Made by a program: the position numbers and the translations under genes. Under the pieces are notes generated by a model, which saw only the letters and a program-made list of their open reading frames with translations, had not been told where the DNA came from and did not search any database. From a virus: DNA of 21,737 bases. Below are positions 1 through 6,665 of this stretch, one piece after another. Every line of letters begins with the position of its first letter. Position 1 is the stretch's first letter. The stretch is taken from the IMG/VR virus record IMGVR_UViG_3300017989_000484, positions 1 to 21,737 of that record. One strand, 5' to 3'.

Positions 1-1331
1 AGCGCCTTCTGCGACGCGGTGTAAGCGTTGTTGACCTCGGCACCTCTGGCGAGCTCATTCGTCAGGGCGTTGATTCTGTTCTTGAGCGGATCGGAGTCGA
101 CGGCCTTGAGTCGGTTGCCAAGATCCTGAAGCCCCTCGCCCAGCCCGAACGCCTCCTCGGCGTCGGCTCGGAGCTGCTCGGCGAGCTCGTCGTCACCTCG
201 GAACTCGGCCTGGAACGCCTGGAACTTGAGCATCGCGCCCTGAATGTCGCCCAGCGGCGCGATGATCTCACCGAATCCGGCGAGCAGGTCGCCGAGAGAC
301 TTGAGCGCGAACTCCGACATCTCGATGAAGGCTGTGGCGATGCCTCCGACGGTGCGGATGATCTCCGGGGCGTTACGCGTGACGATCTCTGTCAGCTGGT
401 CGACGGACTCGGTGACTCCGCCGACACCGTCCTTGACGGGCTGGAAGAACGGCTTGAGCAGAGCCTCGCCGAGACGGTCGAATGCCGCCTCGGCATTCGC
501 CATCGAACCCTCGAAGCTCTCGCCCATCTTGAGCGCGGCTCCGCCGACGGTGTCCTCGAGAGCGGCGCGAACGGCACTGGCAGCGACGCCGGACTTCTCG
601 GCCAGCTTGATGACCTCGCCCGCCGACAGGTTCAGATTCTTGGCGAGGTTCTGGTAGATCGGCAGGCCGCGATCCGAGAGCATCTGAAGCTCTTGATTGG
701 TCGCGTAGCCCTGCGTGGTGACCTTGTTCAGGATGAAGCCGACCTCGTTGAAGGCGACACCCATGTCCTGACCGGCTTTGCGAGCCACTGCCGCCGTGTC
801 GGCTGTCAGCTTCAGATAGTCGGTGAGGGCCTTACCTGGCTTGACCCCTGCCGCCAGCGCGGACGCTGCTACAGTGGCCGCATCGCCGAGACCGAACGCA
901 GTTCCCTTGACGGCTTCGAGGGCATTCTTCATGACGACCTCGGTGTCGCCCGCCGACACCTTGAGCGCGAGCATCTTGGTCTTGGCGGTGTCGAGTGCTA
1001 CCAGACGATCCCAGCCGCCGGACAAGATACCGCGTACCGCGTCAGCGGCTTTGGACGCGAAGTCCTGTATGACTGCCAGGCCCTTGACAGCAAGCTGTGA
1101 ACCAAGCGCGCCGATGAACGATCCGGCGGCGATGTCACCCAGCTGACTCCAGCGTCCTCCGCCTCCCCCGCCGCCGGAACCGCCGCCGCCGCCGCCGACC
1201 ATGGCGGACTGCATGTCCTGCTGTACTTTGTCGAGCTGAGGTTTAAGCTGTCTCAGTACGGAGTCGGCGAAGCCGTCGAATGCCTTCGAGGCGTCGATCT
1301 CGACGCCTACTGTTAACTTGCCCTCCGCCAC
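1..1331 (-). CDS. Tape measure protein, N-terminal part (runs off the left edge)
   Basis: This protein sets tail length and is threaded inside the tail tube. About 443 residues are visible, read from a GTG at 1331; an in-frame TAG lies four codons upstream (1343-1341), so the start cannot be much earlier. An N-terminal segment of about 45 residues leads into a poly-glycine stretch (residues 46-59, six Gly, one Ser, seven Gly). A hydrophobic, Ala/Gly-rich region follows, then a segment of the tape-measure N-terminal type (LALKVSAGDTEVVMKNALEA, about residues 117-136, followed by VKGTAFGLGDAA). The frame stays open to the window edge. It lies 29 bases after the tail assembly chaperone, the standard neighbour. 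The Shine-Dalgarno sequence is weak, which fits translation coupled to the upstream gene. The family call is secure; the exact start is slightly less so. Confidence 0.9.
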   Translation of the reverse strand, partial: MAEGKLTVGVEIDASKAFDGFADSVLRQLKPQLDKVQQDMQSAMVGGGGGGSGGGGGGGRWSQLGDIAAGSFIGALGSQLAVKGLAVIQDFASKAADAVRGILSGGWDRLVALDTAKTKMLALKVSAGDTEVVMKNALEAVKGTAFGLGDAATVAASALAAGVKPGKALTDYLKLTADTAAVARKAGQDMGVAFNEVGFILNKVTTQGYATNQELQMLSDRGLPIYQNLAKNLNLSAGEVIKLAEKSGVAASAVRAALEDTVGGAALKMGESFEGSMANAEAAFDRLGEALLKPFFQPVKDGVGGVTESVDQLTEIVTRNAPEIIRTVGGIATAFIEMSEFALKSLGDLLAGFGEIIAPLGDIQGAMLKFQAFQAEFRGDDELAEQLRADAEEAFGLGEGLQDLGNRLKAVDSDPLKNRINALTNELARGAEVNNAYTASQKA

Positions 1332-1360
1332 CTGCTCAGGCTAACGCACGGGCAGTGTCG

Positions 1361-1735
1361 CTACGCAGAACCTGAGCTCTGAAGCCCTACGATGTCCCGC
1401 ATCAGTTCGCCGATCGTATCCAGCGTGTAGTCCGGATCGTCGGGGTCCATCAGCCGGGAGAACACCTGCGCGTAGCTGTCGGGTGACAGGTGCCGCGCGA
1501 TGAACAGGCCGGTCATGTCGTTCCGCATGGACGCGCTGACGTACTTGGACGACGCAAGGCTGTACGCCGCCAGTGCTTGCGCTGTCGGCTTGCGGACCTC
1601 GAGAGTGTCACCGAGAAACTGAATCGTGTCGTGCGGCCATGCCACGTCGGCTGGCTGATCCACGACCTCCTCGGTGTCGGACACGGGAGAGAGCTGTCGC
1701 GGCATCTCAGCGGCGAACGGGTTGGGCTGGCTCAC
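1361..1735 (-). CDS. Tail assembly chaperone (single ORF)
   Basis: A 124-residue protein starting with GTG at 1735. Its core (IQFLGDTLEVRKPTAQAL and the stretch from YVSASMRNDMTGLF to LMRDIVGL) resembles the G-type tail assembly chaperone of actinobacteriophages, which coats the tape measure protein during tail assembly. Position agrees: it sits directly before the tape measure gene and after an HK97 gp10-like gene. Usually such genes end in a slippery sequence that feeds a longer frameshifted product. Here the -1 frame reaches TAG at 1343-1341, only a few codons past the normal stop at 1361, and the +1 frame also ends at once. So no separate T-domain ORF exists. The function rests on weak sequence similarity plus strong context. 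Confidence 0.7.
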   Translation of the reverse strand: MSQPNPFAAEMPRQLSPVSDTEEVVDQPADVAWPHDTIQFLGDTLEVRKPTAQALAAYSLASSKYVSASMRNDMTGLFIARHLSPDSYAQVFSRLMDPDDPDYTLDTIGELMRDIVGLQSSGSA

Positions 1736-1754
1736 AGACGCGACGATACCACCA

Positions 1755-2210
1755 TCATCGAATGGTTCGTGCGACCTTGTTCATGGCCCGCTCGAGGAAC
1801 GTGTTCGGCTTCGTCCCCGGATGGTTCACGTGGTCGAAGAACACCCATCGGCCGACGCGGTTCCAGTAGAAGTGCAGTGCGTAAGCCGGGCGACGGCAGC
1901 GAATGATGTGCGGGCGTGTCCCCCAGCGGACGTAGCCCGCGTACGGCACAGCCGACTTGCTGATACCAACACCGCCCTCGCCCTTGTACGGGCCGGTCAT
2001 ACGGAACGGCTCCGAGCGGATGTTCCGCCGAAGCCGTCCCGTTCTGACCGGGGCCTCCTCCTGGGCTGCACGCACCATCCGTCGCGATATGTCCCGGTTG
2101 CGCTCGGTGATGAACTTGCGCGACCAGGACTGCGCCTCGTACGGATTGAGAACGAGCTTGGCAGTGACCCGTGTACCTCGCGGGCCAGTGCTCGACCGGT
2201 CAAGAGCCAC
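1755..2210 (-). CDS. HK97 gp10-like tail completion protein
   Basis: A protein of about 151 residues that likely sits at the head-tail or tail-terminator joint. The segment RRMVRAAQEEAPVRTGRLRR, followed by a predicted beta region and VPYAGYVRWGTRPHII, is the recognisable HK97 gp10 pattern (amphipathic helix, 'APVRTGRLR', then 'YA.YV..GT..H'). The chosen start is GTG at 2210, overlapping the upstream stop by 11 bases. The open frame extends further up to 2300, but that part is Arg/Pro-rich and lies wholly inside the upstream gene, so it is treated as shadow. No strong Shine-Dalgarno sequence precedes 2210, which suggests coupled translation. The family is fairly sure, the start less so. Confidence 0.75.
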   Translation of the reverse strand: MALDRSSTGPRGTRVTAKLVLNPYEAQSWSRKFITERNRDISRRMVRAAQEEAPVRTGRLRRNIRSEPFRMTGPYKGEGGVGISKSAVPYAGYVRWGTRPHIIRCRRPAYALHFYWNRVGRWVFFDHVNHPGTKPNTFLERAMNKVARTIR

Positions 2211-2418
2211 TGACGAAGCCCGTGGGCAGTTTCTTCGCGGGGGCCTTCTTGGCGGGCGCGTCCTTGATCGTGTGCGTCTCGACCACGGTGACGAAACCAC
2301 GGTCGATGAGTCGCTGAATCCGATCGGTCAGCACCACCGTCTTGGTGGCTCCGCGTGGCAGAACGACGCTCGGCATGACACTGCCTTTGATCGTGACCAC
2401 TGTCTTAGAACTGGACAT
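2200..2418 (-). CDS. Small connector-region protein with Lys/Ala/Pro-rich tail
   Basis: A 72-residue protein starting at ATG 2418, just after a GGGAG Shine-Dalgarno sequence with a 6-base spacer, and overlapping the end of the preceding gene by 14 bases. The first 50 residues look like a small beta-rich domain (KTVVTIKGSVMPSVVLPRGA), followed by a short helix (DRIQRLIDRGFV) and a basic tail with two APAKK repeats. Small proteins of this form occur between head-tail adaptor and gp10-like genes in actinobacteriophages; no enzymatic motif is visible. A role in head-tail joining is inferred only from position. Confidence 0.65.
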   Translation of the reverse strand: MSSSKTVVTIKGSVMPSVVLPRGATKTVVLTDRIQRLIDRGFVTVVETHTIKDAPAKKAPAKKLPTGFVSGS

Positions 2419-2935
2419 ATGCCTCTCCCATCCAGGCGACGACGCCGCCCTCCGGCCCATACGGGCTCACCTCACCAGAACCGGCCGAGTAGCCGATCCC
2501 CCGTATTCGGGCAGCCGCTCGGCAGAGCGCCAGCTCGATACGCCAACTGTCGTCGAGAGAGACCTCCGCCTCGGCGGCGTAGTCCTCCCAGGACGGATCA
2601 AGCTCGACTGTGGCACAGCGACCCGCGCCGATCTCGAGCGCGATGACGCGGGGCAGCGAGCAGGAGTCAATGCCGATCTCCTGATTCGGGAACTCGCGTG
2701 TACGAAACCGCCGGACCACGCGGACCCACAGAAACGGGATACGACAGTCGTCGCCGCCGGACGTGTGCGCGTTCCACGCCGCCATCGGAATGCCGTCACC
2801 ACCGAAGAATCGGACAGTTGTGGTGCCGCCGCCCACGGGAGGGCAGTCGCTCGTCGGGTCGAACACCTCGCCGAGCGCAGTGGTGTAGGCGTCGACAATG
2901 GCGCTCGCCGGATCGGTACAAGTCGGAGCCGTCAT
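2405..2935 (-). CDS. Head-to-tail connector protein (stopper or terminator type)
   Basis: A 176-residue protein starting at ATG 2935 with an AAGGA Shine-Dalgarno sequence 6 bases upstream, 9 bases after the adaptor gene. It has scattered Cys residues, a central region with FLWVRVVRRFRTREFP and a C-terminal helical and beta part (LDDSWRIELALCRAAARI). The pattern resembles the second connector protein that follows the adaptor in many actinobacteriophages. It probably closes the portal channel (stopper) or caps the tail tube (terminator); the sequence does not distinguish these. Assignment rests mainly on gene order and weak family resemblance. Confidence 0.6.
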   Translation of the reverse strand: MTAPTCTDPASAIVDAYTTALGEVFDPTSDCPPVGGGTTTVRFFGGDGIPMAAWNAHTSGGDDCRIPFLWVRVVRRFRTREFPNQEIGIDSCSLPRVIALEIGAGRCATVELDPSWEDYAAEAEVSLDDSWRIELALCRAAARIRGIGYSAGSGEVSPYGPEGGVVAWMGEAYVQF

Positions 2936-2944
2936 GACGAGTCC

Positions 2945-3694
2945 TTACAACACCGTCGGAGCCGCGAGAACACGGTACGGGTTGACGGCGGAGAGCCACA
3001 GGTCGATCTCGGGGATACCGGTCTTGCCCGACGCGTAGATGTCGTTCGGATTGAACACTCGGTGCGACACGCCCTGCCGCGTCACGTCGGTGATGGTGCG
3101 CGGTAGTCGGCACTTGCCGCCGGTGCAGGCGTTGTAGAACTCTGTCGCCAGCACCGCCACCAGCTTGCCGACACCAGCGGGAGGCTCAATGCCTCGTAGA
3201 TACTCCACCTGCCAGGTGCCGGAGTCGGTCACCGGTCGGCTCATGTCCTGCGAGGGCCAGAAGCCATCGACGCGGTAGAGCCGATCCTCCTCGAGCGCGT
3301 ACTCGGACGGGTCGAGCTCGACACCGTCCACGGTGACGGCGACGATCGAGGACACCGGGCCGGGCAGATGAACGACGCCGGGGCCGGAGCGAATGCAGCG
3401 CGTGGCACAACCGCAGCCAAGCACAGCCCAGCTGCTGTCACGCCAGGAGAACACCTCGTATTCGGTCGGCACAGGGCGGCGGCGAAGGCTCGGTGGGTAG
3501 TTCTCCGGACACGGGCGGACGGTGACGGGGCACGCACCGAACTGACGACCGGACAGCGCCCACAGAACCTCGACAGCGGTGTCCACCGCCACGGAGAGCG
3601 CCGCGACAGCCGATGCGTACGTCGGGTCGTCGCCGGAGCCCTGCTCAGGGAGATCCGGCAGGCAGCTCTCGTCCACAGGCCAGTTGCATGTCAC
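2945..3694 (-). CDS. Head-to-tail adaptor
   Basis: A 249-residue protein, GTG start at 3694. It shows the known actinophage adaptor pattern: an N-terminal Cys/Trp/Pro motif (CNWPVDESCLPDLP), a helix ending in VLWALSGRQFGACPVTVRPC, a Cys cluster (LGCGCATRC), the LPGPVSSIVAVTVDGVEL beta segment, then a helix with an AC-containing motif near residues 186-193. Such proteins form the ring under the portal that makes the head ready for tail docking. The next gene downstream is another connector protein, which agrees. No clear Shine-Dalgarno sequence is visible; the start is the only plausible one near the upstream small ORF. Confidence 0.8.
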   Translation of the reverse strand: MTCNWPVDESCLPDLPEQGSGDDPTYASAVAALSVAVDTAVEVLWALSGRQFGACPVTVRPCPENYPPSLRRRPVPTEYEVFSWRDSSWAVLGCGCATRCIRSGPGVVHLPGPVSSIVAVTVDGVELDPSEYALEEDRLYRVDGFWPSQDMSRPVTDSGTWQVEYLRGIEPPAGVGKLVAVLATEFYNACTGGKCRLPRTITDVTRQGVSHRVFNPNDIYASGKTGIPEIDLWLSAVNPYRVLAAPTVL

Positions 3695-3722
3695 GTCATC
3701 AGCGTATCGAGAACAGGTGCTG

Positions 3723-3821
3723 TCACTTGTCGCCCCACGTGATAAGAATCCACACCACGATCAGCCCGGCAACGTACGGCATCAGGACGAACACCAGTGC
3801 AGTGGTGAGATCGGCTTCCAC
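3723..3821 (-). CDS. Tiny single-span membrane protein (32 residues)
   Basis: A 32-residue frame in the 150-base gap between the major tail protein and the adaptor gene. It starts with GTG at 3821 (a weak GAGAG lies about 8 bases upstream) and ends with TGA at 3725-3723. After a short acidic start, residues 7-29 are almost all hydrophobic (ALVFVLMPYVAGLIVVWILI), followed by a polar WGDK end, so it looks like one transmembrane helix. Its same-strand position, filling the gap, favours a real gene. The function is unknown; holin-like or membrane-anchor roles cannot be tested from sequence. It could be a chance frame. Confidence 0.45.
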   Translation of the reverse strand: MEADLTTALVFVLMPYVAGLIVVWILITWGDK

Positions 3822-3845
3822 ACCACTGACTCTCGATCAGTCGGC

Positions 3846-4655
3846 TCAGGCAGACGATACGGGCTGATCCGGTGCGACGTCCGCTGCGGGCGCGCTGCCG
3901 GGGCCGCCGAAGTAAAAGTCCGGATCGGTGAAGATCGTCGCGATCTCCAGCGGCTGCGGCTCCTGATCGACGGTCGGCTCCGGCGGAGCGATCGGAGTAC
4001 GGAAGAACGTGTAGTGGCTCTCCTCGTTCACCGGCTCCAGCAGACGACCAGGCGTGTTGTCACTGTCGATGGCGGCGACGTTCCACGGCCCACGGCCCCA
4101 CTGAGGCATGGCGAGTGAGACACCGCTGAGCGTCATGGTCGAGATCGTCGCGTTGACGGTGATGCCGGACAGCTGGAACTCGGTCGCACCGACCAGCAGG
4201 TAGCCGTACTTCTTACCGGTGCCGGGATCGGTGAACACCGAGTCCTCCGTCGGAATCGGGCAGTCGTCCTCTGCGCGGCCACCGGTCCAGATCTCGAGCG
4301 CGACGCCGTAGTCGCCATCCACCGACTTCTGGTCGCGGAAACCGACGGCCTCGTCGTTGTAGTCGAGCACCTGCTCCCAGCCGTTGAACAGCGAGATCAG
4401 TCCCGTGTTCACGTTGCAGAGCTCGATGTCGACGGTGTAGTGCTTCCGCTCGGGCGGAGTGCGGTCGATGACGCACGTCTTGCCCTCAGCGTTGACCTGC
4501 TCGAGCTCGGAGGCGTCCTTCATGACCGGCTCCAGTGACGCGCTGACGTAGCCGTCGGTCACGATGTAGTTCGAGGCCCCGGCGATGGGCAGCCCGCACG
4601 AGTTGATCTTGGTCGCGCGCAACCGCACGCCCTTGACGATCGGGAACGTCGCCAT
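3846..4655 (-). CDS. Major tail protein (tail tube)
   Basis: A 269-residue structural protein with the best ribosome binding site nearby: AGGAGG 8 bases before ATG 4655, as expected for a highly made protein. The N-terminus (VRLRATKINSCGLPIAGASN) and the middle (HYTVDIELCNVN, then GVALEIWTG) match the actinophage tail-tube type with a conserved 'CG.P' near residue 20. An acidic and proline-rich C-terminal extension of about 45 residues (from roughly residue 225) ends the protein. It polymerises into the hollow tube around the tape measure. Oddly, the gene lies before the connector genes, while most phages place it after them. Confidence 0.75.
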   Translation of the reverse strand: MATFPIVKGVRLRATKINSCGLPIAGASNYIVTDGYVSASLEPVMKDASELEQVNAEGKTCVIDRTPPERKHYTVDIELCNVNTGLISLFNGWEQVLDYNDEAVGFRDQKSVDGDYGVALEIWTGGRAEDDCPIPTEDSVFTDPGTGKKYGYLLVGATEFQLSGITVNATISTMTLSGVSLAMPQWGRGPWNVAAIDSDNTPGRLLEPVNEESHYTFFRTPIAPPEPTVDQEPQPLEIATIFTDPDFYFGGPGSAPAADVAPDQPVSSA

Positions 4656-4721
4656 CTGGCTGTCCTCCTAGTTTGGTCCTGGTGGTGCTGACACTGACAT
4701 TAGAGCGGCAGGGTGCAGTTC

Positions 4722-5030
4722 TCAGACCGCCGACATCTTGGCGGCGTTGTTGACTTTCTTGAGCCTGTCCTTGGCGGGATGGTCGATCGGCAGGTCGTCG
4801 ATCACCGCATCGAGCACGTCGGTAATCGCGAGGATCGCAGACCGCATCCGAATGTTCTCCTTCTCCAATCTGTCGATGACTCGCGTGGCCGCTGACGTGG
4901 CGAGATCCGCCGCCTCGGCGCGGTCTCTGCCCCGCTTGCCGAATGTCTGTATCACCGCGACGGCGAGGCTCCCGACCAGCGTCCCGCCGCCGCCTGCCAC
5001 TATCCATGCTCCGACGCTGTGGTTCGTCAT
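4722..5030 (-). CDS. Small membrane protein with coiled coil
   Basis: A 102-residue protein. ATG at 5030 overlaps the upstream stop by 4 bases (ATGA). Residues 7-28 form a Gly/Ala/Val-rich transmembrane segment (AWIVAGGGGTLVGSLAVAVI), followed by a basic stop-transfer stretch (GKRGRDR) and a long charged helix, likely a coiled coil, through RVIDRLEKENIRMRSAI. One membrane span plus a helical domain resembles some class III holins and other phage membrane proteins, but nothing proves a lysis role. It forms a pair with the four-span protein upstream. The function is unknown. Confidence 0.7.
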   Translation of the reverse strand: MTNHSVGAWIVAGGGGTLVGSLAVAVIQTFGKRGRDRAEAADLATSAATRVIDRLEKENIRMRSAILAITDVLDAVIDDLPIDHPAKDRLKKVNNAAKMSAV

Positions 5031-5503
5031 GAGGCTCCCTGCTGTCGGGCGATCTGATTGCGAAGTCGGATCGCCCACAGGTCACGGATAATCAGCTCGA
5101 TGACGAACACCATGACCGCTGCTACGACGTAGCGAGAGAACATGTGCGTCTCGTCGCGCACCGGCAGCTCGGCGAGGTGATACGACAGCAGCACGGTCAG
5201 GACACCGATGTCCCCCGACAGGCGTATTCCCTGGCCCAGCACAATCGCGCGTCCGTAGCCGCGAATCAGAATCCAGGCCAGTAGACAGAGCAGTGGAGAA
5301 ACCACTCCGAGCGTCAGCCAGGCCGCATAGAACCAAGTACCGAATAACTTCTCGAACGGAGGCGGAGGTGTCGGAGTCAGCGCGAGACGAACCGCCGCTC
5401 CGAACATGAACAAGTTAAGGATCGGCTGAAACCAGACCAGCCGCCAGTCCTGGTCGTAGTACCTGTCCAGGCGATGAAGCAGCGCCCTCCATCGCCGTCT
5501 CAT
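5027..5503 (-). CDS. Multi-span membrane protein
   Basis: A 158-residue protein starting at ATG 5503, three bases after the stop of the Stealth-like glycosyltransferase gene. It has a basic N-terminus (MRRRWRALLHRL) and about four hydrophobic spans: around residues 23-42, 54-80, 97-112 and 125-140. The basic residues at both ends suggest a cytoplasmic N-terminus and C-terminus. No enzyme motif was recognised. Its position directly behind a glycosyltransferase and directly before another membrane protein (4-base overlap) suggests co-expression. It could anchor glycosylation, act as a holin or alter the host membrane; none of these is shown by the sequence. Confidence 0.7.
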   Translation of the reverse strand: MRRRWRALLHRLDRYYDQDWRLVWFQPILNLFMFGAAVRLALTPTPPPPFEKLFGTWFYAAWLTLGVVSPLLCLLAWILIRGYGRAIVLGQGIRLSGDIGVLTVLLSYHLAELPVRDETHMFSRYVVAAVMVFVIELIIRDLWAIRLRNQIARQQGAS

Positions 5504-5506
5504 GGT

Positions 5507-6268
5507 CTATGCCCTTCGTGCGGTACGAGCCGGGACCTTCGCCTCGTAGCGCGACGGGTCGGGAAACATGGTCGACAACGCTGTGCGGAAGTGTCGCCAG
5601 GACAAGTCGGTGGTCGAGTGGAACGGCGTGCGGAGCTTGCCGGGACGGAACGCCTTCGAGTCCTCGATGAGAACACTGTCCTCGCGGCGAATGTTCAGGT
5701 TCCCGTACAGCGTTCTCCACTGCGGTGGATTCGTGGGCGTGATCTCCGAGAAGCGGGTGAGCGTGTCGGCCATGAGCTGTCTGTCCGCCGGAAACGGCAC
5801 GTGCAGCTCGTAGCTCAACGGGTCGTCGACACCGATCGCTTGCAGGCAGATCTTCGTCGTCCGCAGCGACTCCGCCCACCACGAGGACTTGCCGTTCGTA
5901 GCCATACGGACACGGGGAAGCCGCAGGTGAGCGTCGAGCGAGCTTCGGTAGTACACGGGGAGGGCCGTCAGTGGCTCGGTCAGGAAGAAGTCGTCGTTGA
6001 ACACGATGACCTCGTCTGACACCCCTTGCGTTGAGCAGGCCGTGAGGATATTGCGAAACACGTTGGTCTGCGAACTCGCGCTCGTGTTGCCGGGGATGAA
6101 CTCGACGCCGGTCAGCCAGTTCGGCTTGTACCCCACCACCCACACGGTGCCGTGATCGGGGAAGAAAGCCTCCAGCGAACGGAGGCTGTACCGCAGCTCG
6201 TCGTTGGTGTCGCCGGGGCGAACCGGATAGATGACGTCGCGCATGATCGTGCTACGCCGCTGTGTCAC
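5507..6268 (-). CDS. Stealth-like glycosyltransferase / sugar-phosphate transferase
   Basis: A 253-residue protein. The start is GTG at 6268, which overlaps the previous stop (GTGA) as at other junctions here; ATG at 6244 (residue 9) is an alternative. Motifs in order: DVIYPVR (11-17), a helix ELRYSLRSLEAFFPDHG and strand TVWVVG (24-46), VIVFNDDFFL with the Asp pair (88-96), YELHVPFP (153-160) and WRTLYGN (184-190). The order of a nucleotide-sugar-like start, 'DD(F/M)F' and a later 'H.P' resembles the Stealth family, which transfers hexose-1-phosphate or related groups to glycans. Substrate unknown. It lies between two small structural genes and a membrane-protein pair, so a virion protein or the host envelope are the possible targets. 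Base composition is like its neighbours. Confidence 0.7.
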   Translation of the reverse strand: MTQRRSTIMRDVIYPVRPGDTNDELRYSLRSLEAFFPDHGTVWVVGYKPNWLTGVEFIPGNTSASSQTNVFRNILTACSTQGVSDEVIVFNDDFFLTEPLTALPVYYRSSLDAHLRLPRVRMATNGKSSWWAESLRTTKICLQAIGVDDPLSYELHVPFPADRQLMADTLTRFSEITPTNPPQWRTLYGNLNIRREDSVLIEDSKAFRPGKLRTPFHSTTDLSWRHFRTALSTMFPDPSRYEAKVPARTARRA

Positions 6269-6651
6269 AGGACGTCGTGAATGGCCTTGAGTACAGCGGC
6301 CTTGTTCGGGAGTCTGTGCGGATCTTCGATGCCGAGCTTGGCTGCGTAGTCGTTCAGCGCACCACGGTGCCAGTCGGCATCGGGAAAGCCGTCGTCGTAG
6401 TTCGGCCCGGTGACGGGAGGCTCGTAGGCAACAGGTGCCACCGCCGACGGAGTGTCCAACAGCCCCGCCGCGCTGGCATTGCCCTCGGGGATCCGATAGA
6501 GCCGACGCGGCCCGGTGCGGGTCAGCGTTTCGATGACCTCTGGGCCGTACAGCTCGATGAGCCGACGCAGACCGGGGCCGCGCTTGGACGGATCGACGAA
6601 GTCGACGATCGCGAATCCGTCCTCAATGGTGGTCACAATCCCGTCAGGCAT
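6265..6651 (-). CDS. Small head/connector protein with SAP/HeH-like C-terminus
   Basis: A 128-residue protein from ATG 6651, preceded by AAGGG at a 9-base spacing. The N-terminal half has a short beta part (GIVTTIEDGFAIVDFVDPSK) and a helix (GPGLRRLIELYGPEVIETL). The last 35 residues (GALNDYAAKLGIEDPHRLPN, then KAAVLKAI) look like a helix-extended-loop-helix or SAP-type mini-domain, often found in phage head proteins and able to bind nucleic acid or protein. It follows a probable head protein by 13 bases and overlaps the glycosyltransferase start by 4. A capsid or connector role is inferred from place only. Confidence 0.6.
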   Translation of the reverse strand: MPDGIVTTIEDGFAIVDFVDPSKRGPGLRRLIELYGPEVIETLTRTGPRRLYRIPEGNASAAGLLDTPSAVAPVAYEPPVTGPNYDDGFPDADWHRGALNDYAAKLGIEDPHRLPNKAAVLKAIHDVL

Positions 6652-6665
6652 CTACGGTTTCCCTT

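Noticed and set aside
1341-1420. Programmed -1 frameshift at the end of the tail assembly chaperone
   Set aside because: No convincing XXXYYYZ heptamer was found by eye and the -1 frame stops after a few codons.
4656-4721. Regulatory element in the gap before the major tail gene
   Set aside because: Only short direct repeats of GTCAG are present, plus the RBS; no stable hairpin or promoter.
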